Source of the DNA: Saprospiraceae bacterium
GTDB lineage: Bacteria > Bacteroidota > Bacteroidia > Chitinophagales > Saprospiraceae
Direction of reading: 5' to 3'
NCBI GenBank assembly: GCA_016717145.1
Contig: JADKGD010000018.1
Span: 29,178-93,177 of the forward strand
DNA length: 64,000 bases
This document shows positions 29,301-41,404 of this stretch, piece after piece; position 1 is the stretch's first letter; each line of letters begins with the position of its first letter. The notes below the pieces were generated by a model. It saw nothing but the letters and a program-made list of their open reading frames with translations, did not search any database and was not told the DNA's origin. Made by a program: the position numbers and the translations under genes.

Positions 29301-32300
29301 ATCCGCTTGCATCTGTAACAGTAACCGTATAAGGTCCTGCAGTGGATACTGTGATTGATGCAGTTGTCGCCGTTGTATTCCATTTATATGTACCCGTTCC
29401 TGCTGCGGTAAATACACTACTTCCTCCAAAACATACCTCCTGGGCACCACTGATGGTCGCTACAGGTGAGGCATTGATCTTTAAGGTTTCATTTGCTGTC
29501 GCACTGCAACCTTTGGCGTCCGTTACCGTAACTGTATATGTTGCAGCTGTCGTAACAACTATTGATGCTGTCGTTTCATTTGTACTCCATTTGTATATCG
29601 TGCCACCACTTGCCGTGAAAGTGCTGCTTCCCCCTGTACATATTTCTTTTGCACCATTTATGGTTGCGGTTGGCAAGGCATTGATGGTCAACGTTCTTGT
29701 TCCGACTGCTTCACATCCGCTTGCATCCGTAACAGTAACCGTATATGGTCCTGCAGTCGATACTGTGATTGAGGCAGTTGTCGCCGTTGTATTCCATTTA
29801 TACGTGCCCGTTCCTGCTGCGGTAAATACACTGCTTCCTCCAAAACATACCTCCTGGGCACCACTGATGGTCGCCACTGGTGAGGCATTGATTTTTAATG
29901 TTTCATTCGCTGTCGCACTGCAACCTTTAGCGTCCGTTACCGTAACTGTATATGTAGCAGCTGTAGTAACAACTATTGATGCTGTCGTTTCATTTGTACT
30001 CCATTTGTATATCGTGCCGCCACTTGCCGTGAAAGTGCTGCTTCCTCCTGTACATATTTCTTTTGCACCATTTATGGTTGCGGTTGGCAAGGCATTGATG
30101 GTCAACGTTCTTGTTCGACTGCTTCACATCCTGTAGCATCTGTAACAGTAACTGTATATGGTCCTGCAGTCGATACTGTGATTGATGCAGTTGTCGCTGT
30201 TGTGTTCCATTTATATGTACCTGTTCCTGCTGCGGTAAATACACTACTTCCTCCAAAACATACCTCCTGGGCACCACTAATGGTCGCTACAGGTGAGGCA
30301 TTGATCTTTAAGGTTTCATTTGCTGTCGCACTGCAACCTTTAGCGTCCGTTACCGTAACTGTATATGTAGCAGCTGTCGTAACAACTATTGATGCTGTCG
30401 TTTCATTTGTACTCCATTTGTATATCGTGCCACCACTTGCCGTGAAAGTGCTGCTTCCTCCTGTACATATTTCTTTTGCACCATTTATGGTTGCGGTTGG
30501 CAAGGCATTGATGGTCAAGTTCTTGTTCCGACTGCTTCACATCCGCCTGCATCTGTAACAGTAACCGTATATGGTCCTGCAGTGGATACTGTGATTGATG
30601 CAGTTGTCGCCGTTGTATTCCATTTATATGTACCCGTTCCTGCTGCGGTAAATACACTACTTCCTCCAAAACATACCTCCTGGGCACCACTGATGGTCGC
30701 TACAGGTGAGGCATTGATCTTTAATGTTTCATTTGCTGTCGCACTACAACCTTTGGCGTCCGTTACCGTAACTGTGTATGTAGCAGCTGTCGTAACAACT
30801 ATTGATGCTGTCGTTTCCGTTGTACTCCATTTGTATATCGTGCCGCCACTTGCCGTGAAAGTGCTGCTTCCTCCTGTACATATTTCTTTTGCACCATTTA
30901 TGGTTGCGGTTGGCAAGGCATTGATGGTCAACGTTCTTGTTCCGACTGCTTCACATCCGCTTGCATCCGTAACAGTAACCGTATATGGTCCTGCAGTGGA
31001 TACTGTGATTGATGCAGTTGTCGCCGTTGTATTCCATTTATATGTACCCGTTCCTGCTGCGGTAAATACACTACTTCCTCCAAAACATACCTCCTGGGCA
31101 CCACTAATGGTCGCTACAGGTGAGGCATTGATCTTTAATGTTTCATTTGCTGTCGCACTACAACCTTTGGCGTCCGTTACCGTAACTGTGTATGTAGCAG
31201 CTGTCGTAACAACTATTGATGCTGTCGTTTCATTTGTACTCCATTTGTATATCGTGCCGCCACTTGCCGTGAAAGTGCTGCTTCCTCCTGTACATATTTC
31301 TTTTGCACCATTTATGGTTGCGGTTGGCAAGGCATTGATGGTCAACGTTCTTGTTCCGACTGCTTCACATCCGCTTGCATCTGTAACAGTAACCGTATAA
31401 GGTCCTGCAGTGGATACTGTGATTGATGCAGTTGTCGCCGTTGTATTCCATTTATATGTACCCGTTCCTGCTGCGGTAAATACACTACTTCCTCCAAAAC
31501 ATACCTCCTGGGCACCACTAATGGTCGCTACAGGTGAGGCATTGATCTTTAATGTTTCATTCGCTGTCGCACTGCAACCTTTAGCGTCCGTTACCGTAAC
31601 TGTATACGTTGCAGCTGTAGTAACAACTATTGATGCTGTCGTTTCATTTGTACTCCATTTGTATATCGTGCCGCCACTTGCCGTGAAAGTGCTGCTTCCA
31701 CCTGTACATATTTCTTTTGCACCATTTATCGTTGCGGTTGGCAAGGCATTGATGGTCAACGTTCTTGTTCCTATTGCTTCACATCCGCTTGCATCTGTAA
31801 CAGTAACCGTATATGGTCCTGCAGTGGATACTGTGATTGATGCAGTTGTCGCCGTTGTATTCCATTTATATGTACCCGTTCCTGCTGCGGTAAATACACT
31901 ACTTCCTCCAAAACATACCTCCTGGGCACCACTTATGGTCGCTACAGGTGAGGCATTGATCTTTAATGTTTCATTCGCTGTCGCACTACAACCTTTGGCG
32001 TCCGTTACCGTAACTGTATATGTAGCAGCTGTTGTAACAACTATTGATGCTGTCGTTTCCGTTGTACTCCATTTGTATATCGTGCCGCCACTTGCCGAGA
32101 AAGTGCTGCTTCCACCTGTACATATTTCTTTTGCACCATTTATCGTTGCGGTTGGCAAGGCATTGATGGTCAACGTTCTTGTTCCGACTGCTTCACATCC
32201 GCTTGCATCTGTAACAGTAACCGTATAAGGTCCTGCAGTGGATACTGTGATTGATGCAGTTGTCGCCGTTGTATTCCATTTATATGTACCCGTTCCTGCT

Positions 32301-35300
32301 GCGGTAAATACACTACTTCCTCCAAAACATACCTCCTGGGCACCACTAATGGTCGCTACAGGTGAGGCATTGATCTTTAAGGTTTCATTTGCTGTCGCAC
32401 TGCAACCTTTGGCATCCGTTACCGTAACTGTATATGTAGCAGCTGTTGTAACAACTATTGATGCTGTCGTTTCATTTGTACTCCATTTGTATATCGTGCC
32501 GCCACTTGCCGAGAAAGTGCTGCTTCCACCTGTACATATTTCTTTTGCACCATTTATCGTTGCGGTTGGCAAGGCATTGATGGTCAGAGTCTTGCTAGCC
32601 GTTGCGCTACAACCATTTCCATCTGTTACAGTGACAGTTTTTGGTGTAGAAGTTGTGACATTAATGGATGGTGTCGTTTGTCCTTCGTTCCATAAATAGT
32701 TACCTCCACCGGTTGCTATAAAAGTTGCAGACTTGCCAAAACATACTTCATTTTCACCTGAAACAGATATTACAGGTAATGGATTTACGATAAGGGTTCT
32801 ATCAGAAGTTGCTGTACAATTATGAATATCCGTTACAGTTACTGTATAAGTTCCTACCGTATTAACAATTATTGCTGCTGCAGTCTGACTGCCATTACTC
32901 CACAAATAAGTAACTCCACCAGAAGCTGTAAAAGTTTTGTTTGTACCAGCACAAGTGACATTATCTCCTGATATTGAAGCAGTAGGATTGCCATATACAT
33001 TAATCGTGATGATATTAGTATATTCGGAACATGTAATTCCTACAGAAGTAGAATATTTTCTTTGAAACCTATGTTCTCCAATACCTAATAATCCAGTTGT
33101 ATAATCACGGGTATTAGTCGTACCCAAAGCTGTAGTAAAAGGTGCATTATTAAGACTGTACTCCCACGCATAATTACCCACGTTTGGTGTAGCATCTGAA
33201 CCGGTCAGTTTCAAACCATTTACTTCCTTACAGAAACTCATTGCCGGACTTGTAATGGTATTATTTGCAATCAAACAACTGCAATTACCATTCACAGTTA
33301 TCTGGACAGTGTCAGAACAATTACCACTTTTCCAAATTAATTTATAAATCCCGGCACCGCTAAAATCCTTAACGATTGTTGTTGGATTATTTGGCTCCAT
33401 TATAAATAAAGTTCCAGGATTTGTAAGTGCCGACCAAGTGCCAGTGCCTTTAGCAGCCAATATCGTATAACCAGTCATATAACAATTAATAGATGTTGGA
33501 TCCGGCCCGGCATTTGGTTTTGCTGTAACCTCAATATTAACTTCATCAAAACAAATTTGATTGGTTAATGTAAAGGAATAGATTCCCGGCAAGGGAAAAT
33601 TACTTACCAAAGTATTTAAGCTGTTTTCATTTTGAATGGTTACGGTACCAGGATTTGTACTGTTTGCCGTCCACTTTCCGGCATTTAATCCAGTCATCGA
33701 AATACTGCCTCCAGGTAAAGATGCACATAAGATAGTTTTGTCTATTCCGGCATTTGGCTGTGTTATAACATTTAAAGTTTTGCTGGTACTGTTAGTGCAA
33801 CCATTAATATCTGTTACAGTAACTGTAGTCGTGCCAGCGGTATTTAATGTAATACTTGTTGTTGTTTGTGCACCTGACCATAAGTAGTTCACGCCTCCAC
33901 TAGCGACAAACGTAGTACTATTTCCTGTACAAATATCATTTGTGCCACTAATGATGGCAGTCGGAAGTGTATTGATGGTGACTACTTTGCTTTCTGTATC
34001 TGTACAACCATTGGAATCTGTTACCGTTACAGTATAGGTTCCCGCTGCATTGACCACATTGATTGCTGTGTTTACACTATTGCTCCAGGTATAAGTTGTG
34101 CCGCCACTTGCTGTTAACGTTGTATTTGCACCAGTACAGAAACTTAATGTTCCGCTGATGCTTGCCGTTGCCGGCGTATTGATGGTGACCACTTTGCTTT
34201 CTGTATCTGTACACCCGTTGGAATCTGTTACCGTTACCGTATATGTACCTGCTGCATTGACTACATTGATTGCTGTGTTTACACTATTACTCCATGCATA
34301 AGTCGTGCCGCCACTTGCTGTTAATGTGGTATTGGCACCAGTGCAGAAACTTAATGTTCCACTGATGCTTGCCGTTGCCGGTGTATTGATGGTAACTACT
34401 TTACTTTCCGTGTCGGTACAGCCGTTGGAATCCGTTACCGTTACCGTATATGTGCCAGCTGCGTTCACCGCATTGATTGCTGTGTTTACACTATTGCTCC
34501 AGGCATAAGATGTGCCGCCACTTGCTGTTAATGTGGTATTGGCACCAGTACAGAAACTTAAGGTTCCACTGATGCTTGCCGTTGCCGGTGTATTGATGGT
34601 AACTACTTTACTTTCCGTGTCGGTACATCCGTTGGAATCTGTTACCGTTACCGTATAGGTTCCAGCTGCGTTGACAGGATTGATTGCTATGTTTACACTG
34701 TTACTCCACGTATAAGTTGTGCCGCCACTTGCCGTTAACGTTGTATTTGCACCAGTACAGAATGATAATGTTCCACTGATGCTTGCCGTTGCAGGTGTAT
34801 TGATGGTAACTACTTTACTTTCCGTGTCTGTGCAGCCATTGGAATCTGTTACCGTTACCGTATATGTGCCAGCTGCGTTGACCACATTGATTGCTGTGTT
34901 TACACTATTGCTCCACGTATAAGTTGTGCCGCCACTTGCTGTTAATGTGGTAAAGCCACCCGAACAGAAGGATAAAATCCCGCCGATACTTGCCGTTGCC
35001 GGTGTATTGATGGTAACTACTTTACTTTCAGTGTCGGTACAGCCATTGGAATCAGTTACCGTGACGGTATAAGTTCCAGCCGCGTTGATTGTATTGATTG
35101 CTGTGTTTACACTGTTACTCCACGTATAAGTTGTGCCGCCACTTGCTGTTAACGTTGTAAAGCCACCTGAACAGAAAGATAAAGTTCCGCTGATGCTTGC
35201 CGTTGCAGGTGTATTGATGGTAACTAGTTTACTTTCCGTGTCTGTGCAGCCGTTGGAATCTGTTACCGTTACCGTATAGGTTCCCGCTGCATTGACCGCA

Positions 35301-38300
35301 TTGATGGCTGTGTTTACACTATTGCTCCAGGCATAAGTTGTGTTACTTTGCTTTCTGTGTCTGTACAGCCATTGGAATCCGTAACTGTGACCGTATATGT
35401 TCCGGCTGCATTGACCACATTGATTGCTGTGTTTACACTATTGCTCCAGGCATAAGTTGTGCCGCCACTTGCAGTTAATGTGGTAAAGCCACCCGAACAG
35501 AAGGATAAAGTCCCGCTGATGCTTGCCGTTGCAGGTGTATTGATGGTAACTACTTTACTTTCCGTGTCTGTACAACCGTTGGAATCCGTAACTGTGACGG
35601 TATATGTGCCGGCTGTTGTGACTACATTTATTGCTGTATTTGTTGTATTGCTCCAGGCATAAGTTGTGCCGCCACTGGCCGTTAAAGTGGTATTGGCTCC
35701 TGTACAGAAACTTAAGGTTCCGCTAATTGCTGCCGTTGGTGGCGTATTGATGGTGACTACTTTACTTTCTGTGTCGGTACAACCGTTGGAATCCGTTACT
35801 GTGACGGTATATGTTCCGGCTGTTGTGACTACATTGATGGCTGTATTTGTTGTATTGCTCCAGGCATAAGTTGTGCCGCCACTGGCTGTCAATGTCGTGT
35901 TGGCGCCAGTACAGAATGATAATGTCCCACTGATACTCGCAGTCGGTAGCGTATTGATGGTGACTACTTTACTTTCCGTGTCTGTACACCTGTTATCATC
36001 CGTTACTGTGACCGTATGTGTGCCAGCTGTTGTGACTACATTTATGGCTGTATTTGTTGTATTGCTCCATGCATAAGTTGTGCCGCCACTTGCAGTTAAG
36101 GTGGTATTGGCTCCTGTACAGAAACTTAAGGTTCCACTAATTGCTGCCGTTGGTGGCGTATTGATGGTGACTACTTTACTTTCTGTGTCGGTACAACCGT
36201 TGGAATCCGTTACCGTTACCGTATATGTGCCGGCTGTTGTGACTACATTGATGGCTGTATTTGTTGTATTGCTCCAGGCATAAGTTGTGCCGCCACTTGC
36301 CGTTAAAGTTGTATTTGCACCAGTACAGAAACTTAATGTTCCACTGATTGCTGCCGTTGGTGGCGTATTGATGGTGACTACTTTACTTTCTGTGTCTGTA
36401 CAGCCATTGGCATCCGTTACCGTTACCGTATATGTGCCGGCTGTTGTTACTACATTGATGGCTGTATTTGTTGTATTGCTCCAGGCATATGTTGTGCCGC
36501 CACTTGCTGTTAATGTGGTATTGGCTCCTGTACAGAAACTTAAGGTTCCGCTAATTGCTGCCGTTGGTGGCGTATTGATGGTGACTACTTTACTTTCTGT
36601 GTCTGTACAACCATTGACATCCGTTACTGTGACCGTATATGTTCCTGCTGTTGTGACTACATTGATGGCTGTATTTGTTGTATTGCTCCAGGCATATGTT
36701 GTGCCGCCACTTGCTGTTAATGTGGTATTGGCTCCTGTACAGAAACTTAAAGTTCCACTAATTGCTGCCGTTGGTGGCGTATTGATGGTAACTACTTTAC
36801 TTTCCGTGTCTGTACAACCATTGGAATCTGTTACCGTTACCGTATATGTGCCGGCTGTTGTGACTACATTGATGGCTGTATTTGTTGTATTGCTCCAGGC
36901 ATAAGTCGTACCGCCACTCGCAGTTAATGTGGTATTGGCTCCTGTACAGAAACTTAAGGTTCCGCTAATTGCTGCCGTTGGTGGCGTATTGATTGTCACT
37001 GCTTTACTTTCCGTGTCTGTACAACCGTTGGCATCCGTTACTGTGACCGTATATGTGCCGGCTGTTGTGACTACATTGATGGCTGTATTTGTTGTATTGC
37101 TCCAGGCATAAGTCGTACCGCCACTTGCTGTTAATGTGGTATTGGCTCCTGTACAAAAACTTAAGGTTCCACTTATTGCTGCTGTTGGTGGCGTATTGAT
37201 GGTAACTACTTTACTTTCCGTGTCTGTACAACCATTGGAATCTGTTACCGTTACCGTATATGTGCCGGCTGTTGTGACTACATTGATGGCTGTATTTGTT
37301 GTATTACTCCATGCATATGTTGTGCCGCCACTTGCCGTTAAAGTTGTGCTTGCGCCCGTACAGAAACTTAAGGTTCCGCTAATTGCTGCCGTTGGTGGCG
37401 TATTGATGGTAACTACTTTACTTTCCGTGTCTGTACAACCGTTGGCATCCGTTACTGTGACCGTATATGTGCCGGCTGTTGTGACTACATTGATGGCTGT
37501 ATTTGTTGTATTGCTCCAGGCATAAGTCGTACCGCCACTCGCAGTTAATGTTGTATTGGCTCCTGTACAGAAACTTAAGGTTCCACTTATTGCTGCTGTT
37601 GGTGGCGTATTGATGGTAACTACTTTACTTTCCGTGTCTGTACAACCATTGGAATCTGTTACCGTTACCGTATATGTGCCGGCTGTTGTGACTACATTGA
37701 TTGATGGCTTTGTTTGTATTGCTCCAGGCATATGTCGTGCCGCCACTTGCCGTTAAAGTGGTACTTGCTCCCGTACAGAAACTTAAGGTTCCGCTAATTG
37801 CTGCCGTTGGTGGCGTATTGATGGTAACTACTTTACTTTCTGTGTCTGTACAACCGTTGGCATCCGTTACCGTTACCGTATATGTGCCGGCTGTTGTGAC
37901 TACATTGATGGCTGTATTTGTTGTATTGCTCCAGGCATAAGTCGTGCCGCCACTCGCAGTTAATGTGGTATTGGCTCCTGTACAAAAACTTAAAGTTCCA
38001 CTAATTGCTGCCGTTGGTGGCGTATTGATGGTAACTACTTTACTTTCCGTGTCTGTACAACCGTTGGAATCCGTAACTGTGACGGTATATGTGCCGGCTG
38101 TTGTGACTACATTTATTGCTGTATTTGTTGTATTGCTCCAGGCATAAGTTGTGCCGCCACTTGCAGTTAAAGTGGTATTGGCTCCTGTACAGAAACTTAA
38201 GGTTCCGCTAATTGCTGCGGTCGGTAGCGTATTGATGGTGACTACTTTACTTTCTGTGTCTGTACAACCGTTGGCATCCGTTACTGTGACCGTATATGTG

Positions 38301-41199
38301 CCGGCTGTTGTGACTACATTTATGGCTGTATTTGTTGTATTGCTCCAGGCATAAGTTGTGCCGCCACTGGCCGTTAAAGTGGTATTGGCTCCTGTACAGA
38401 AACTTAAGGTTCCGCTAATTGCTGCCGTTGGTGGCGTATTGATGGTCACTACTTTACTTTCTGTGTCGGTACAACCGTTGGAATCCGTTACTGTGACCGT
38501 ATATGTTCCTGCTGTTGTGACTACATTGATGGCTGTATTTGTTGTATTGCTCCAGGCATAAGTTGTGCCGCCACTCGCAGTTAATGTTGTATTGGCTCCT
38601 GTACAGAAACTTAAGGTTCCGCTAATTGCTGCCGTTGGTGGCGTATTGATGGTAACTACTTTACTTTCTGTGTCGGTACAACCGTTGGAATCCGTTACTG
38701 TGACGGTATATGTTCCGGCTGTTGTGACTACATTTATTGCTGTATTTGTTGTATTGCTCCAGGCATAAGTTGTGCCGCCACTGGCTGTCAATGTCGTGTT
38801 GGCGCCAGTACAGAATGATAATGTCCCACTGATACTCGCAGTCGGTAACGTATTGATGGTAACTACTTTGCTTTCTGTGTCTGTACAACCGTTGGCATCC
38901 GTTACTGTGACGGTATATGTTCCGGCTGTTGTGACTACATTTATGGCTGTACTTGTAGTATTGCTCCAGGCATAAGTTGTGCCGCCACTTGCCGTTAAGG
39001 TGGTGTTTGAACCGGTACAGAAACTTAATGTTCCACTGATACTTGCCGTCGGTGGCGTATTGATGGTAACTACTTTACTTTCCGTATCCGTACATCCGTT
39101 GATATCCGTAACGGTTACGGTATATGTGCCCGCTGCCGTTACCACGTTTATCGCAGTGTTTACAAATTACTCCATACATAGCTTGTGCCGCCACTTGCCG
39201 TTAAGGTGGTATTTGCACCGGTACAGAAACTTAATGTTCCATTGATACTTGCCGTCGGTGGCGTATTGATGGTGACTACTTTACTTTCAGTGTCGGTACA
39301 GCCATTGGCATCCGTTACCGTTACGGTATATGTGCCGGCTGCATTCACCGCATTGATTGCTGTGTTTACACTATTGCTCCAGGCATAAGTTGTGCCGCCA
39401 CTTGCCGTTAAGGTGGTGTTTGAACCCGTACAGAATGATAATGTTCCACTGATACTTGCAGTCGGTGGAGTATTGATCGTAACTACTTTGCTTTCTGTGT
39501 CGGTACAGCCGTTGGAATCCGTTACCGTTACCGTATAGGTTCCCGCTGCATTGACCGCATTGATTGCTGTGTTTACACTATTGTTCCAGACATATGTTGT
39601 GCCCCCACTTGCCGTTAAGGTGGTGTTTGCACCCGTACAGAATGATAATGTGCCACTGATACTTGCCGTCGGTGGTGTATTGATGGTAACTACTTTACTT
39701 TCCGTGTCGGTACAGCCATTGGAATCCGTTATGGTTACTGTATATGTACCGGCCGTTGTGACTACATTTATAGCTGTATTTGTTGTATTGCTCCACGTAT
39801 AAGTAGAACCGCCACTTGCTGTTAAAGTTGTATTTGCACCAGGACAGAATGATAATGTTCCACTGATGTTTGCCGTTGGTAGCGAAAATGATGAAATGGT
39901 TTTTTGTGCTGAACCTGTACAGCCGCTTACATCAGTTACAGTAACGGTATACGTTCCCGGGCCCACTGTAATATTATCAGAAAATGATCCGGTATTCCAT
40001 GAATAATTTGTTCCTCCTGATGCTGTAATCGTTGTTGTTGTCCCTGTACAAATCGAATTGGGCCCGGTTATACCTGGTGTTAAACCTGTACTCAAGATAA
40101 CTTTCATGGTATCATTACAGACCGATGTCTTGTAAATAAAACTATATGTACCAGAGGTATTTGAAGTGAAGTTAACAGTAGCTGTTCCACCAGAAGTTGG
40201 GCTTACTGATATTACTCCGGCCGGATTTGATGGAAGGGCCTCCCATGTTCCTGTACCTGGGTTTCCACCCACAAGGGTAGCCGCTGTCAATCCACATATT
40301 TGCTGATCTGCTCCCCCATTTGGTTTTAAAGCAGCATCAATTTTTATGGTATCTTTGCATTCCAAACCATCGGTCACAATAATGGTGTATTGGCCGTTAT
40401 TTGACGAAGATGCAGGTGAAATCAATACATCTTCAAAAGTCGAATTATAACCATTGGGACCTGTCCAGGCATATGTCAGAGGCACCTGACAAAGATTTGT
40501 ACGTGCGTTTAAATCAATATTAATATTGCCTGAACAGATATTATCATATTTTACTTTCGGTTTTGGAGGTGTTATAGTTTTTGAATTTCTTTCATATTTT
40601 TCAATTACACTTCCGATGGTAAATCCATTATTAAAATCACCACCATTCATGCCAGGTGCATTGGATTGTGGATCAGGATTCGGGTCAGGATAAGTGCCGG
40701 CATAATTTCTAAAAAATCTTACATTAGCACCGCAATTTTTTAATTCCTTTTTTGTTATTTTATTATAAACAATTATGCTAAACAGCTTTATTGTATCTCC
40801 CGGTTTCAAATTATTAAACTGAGCAGTTGGAGACAAGGTTGGGATGACACTATAAAAATTACTTTGAGGTTGTGCAGAAGGTTGAAATACTGTACTTGAT
40901 ATTGTCCAATCCATAGGAACCGTTCCTCCATAAAACTGATTGGATTGAAGCGGCATAAAATCATCTCCCATCTCAAGTGAGTCAGTAGCGGCAATAACCA
41001 ATGTTACTTGTGCATTAAATTGAGTCCTTTGGCTTGAAGTTGTAGCTGTACCTGACATTACAATGATATTTACATTGTATTGACAAGACGTGGTGTCATA
41101 TTTAAGAAGATAATTTACGCCAGTCACTTGGGCAGTGAGGCTACTTATACATACACAACAACTTAGCAATATTACTAATATTGTACATCTTCCGGTCAT
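23318..41199 (-). CDS. Giant SprB-like repeat adhesin with T9SS type B sorting domain (many indels)
   Basis: One gene of about 17.9 kb (near 5,960 codons) is split into at least ten frames by indels. It starts at ATG 41199 with a signal peptide (ILVILLSCCVCISSLTAQ). An N-terminal domain of about 180 residues, shared with the next adhesin, follows. Then come about 29 Ig/PKD-like units of 69 residues, a non-repeat module near 33.0-33.5 kb, dimer and trimer arrays, a second copy of the module near 24.1-24.6 kb, and a gliding-motility type B tail (ISIYDRWGNLVYKSN ... WDGTWNGKPVELGVYVF). The type B tail and repeats resemble SprB-type surface adhesins exported by T9SS. Breaks I could place: near 24.7 kb (one A missing), 26.23 kb (one base), 26.73 kb (two bases), 27.46-29.3 kb (many), 30.11 and 30.51 kb (one base each), 35.34 kb (88 bases), 37.70 kb and 39.16 kb. 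Confidence 0.82.
24780..27370 (-). repeat. Trimeric higher-order repeat, 624-bp period
   Basis: Three Ig-like units (openings DQDVCQGESSTF, DKEICAGEESIF and ATEICTGSATTY) form a 208-residue block. It recurs with phase marks at 25448, 26072, 26695 and 27317, spacings of 624, 623 and 622. The two short spacings match a one-base deletion near 26235 and a two-base deletion near 26728. The part below about 25.4 kb is more diverged. Confidence 0.85.
27370..32580 (-). repeat. Dimeric higher-order repeat, 414-bp period
   Basis: Two alternating 69-residue units (AKEICTGGSSTF and AQEVCFGGSSVF openings) repeat about 12 times. Phase marks at 29681, 30095, 30508, 30921 and 31335 give spacings of 414, 413, 413 and 414, so the array is nearly perfect outside the damaged part at 27.46-29.3 kb. 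Confidence 0.87.
27460..29300. other. Locally scrambled stretch of the dimer array
   Basis: Every frame is broken every few dozen bases here, although the repeat is recognisable throughout. Phase marks at 27317, 27708, 28107, 28505, 28875 and 29266 give spacings of 391, 399, 398, 370 and 391 in place of 414, a net loss of about 120 bases. The flanking units are exact. It reads as failed consensus in the middle of a long tandem array. Confidence 0.8.
33950..39890 (-). repeat. Tandem array of single 207-bp Ig-like units
   Basis: About 29 copies of a 69-residue unit (opening SISGTLSFCTGANTTLTASG, ending TESKVVTINTPP). The period is exactly 207 bp across most of the array (for example 35459, 35666, 35873, 36080). 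Each unit has two Cys in the same positions, so disulfides within or between units are possible. One unit near 35.34 kb lacks 88 bases. Confidence 0.9.
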
Positions 41200-41257
41200 G
41201 AGAAAAAACTTTAAATAAAAAAATCGGTTTGTTAAATCTGGGAAAAAAATATTTATA

Positions 41258-41294
41258 CAATAATTTTAAAATTTAATCAACATTAAAATTATTG
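41258..41294. other. AT-rich inverted repeat between giant genes
   Basis: 12-bp arms (41258-41269 and 41283-41294) lie upstream of the first adhesin ATG. The sequence is AT-only apart from the ends and has no T-run typical of a terminator. Role unknown. Confidence 0.35.
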
Positions 41295-41354
41295 ATGTCA
41301 AATAACAACTTTCACATCAACTTTTTGATATAAATGCCAGCTATTTAAGTTGGG

Positions 41355-41390
41355 ATTAAGTGTAGCTGACCCGAGCCAACTACACTTAAT
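41355..41390 (-). terminator. Possible terminator of the second giant gene
   Basis: A perfect 11-bp stem (41355-41365 with 41380-41390) and 14-base loop lies 14 bases beyond the stop of the 2735-residue gene. There is no T-run, so confidence is moderate. Confidence 0.45.
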
Positions 41391-41404
41391 GTTACCTAAT
41401 TCAA

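Noticed and set aside
24998..39802. Long plus-strand open frames opposite the adhesin repeats (Val/Pro-rich proteins)
   Set aside because: They are the antisense of the 207-bp repeats and recur with the same period. They have no start context, and the minus strand has clear Ig-like repeats with a signal peptide and sorting domain.
33950..39890. CRISPR array
   Set aside because: The repeats are 207 bp, contiguous, without unique spacers, and encode protein units.
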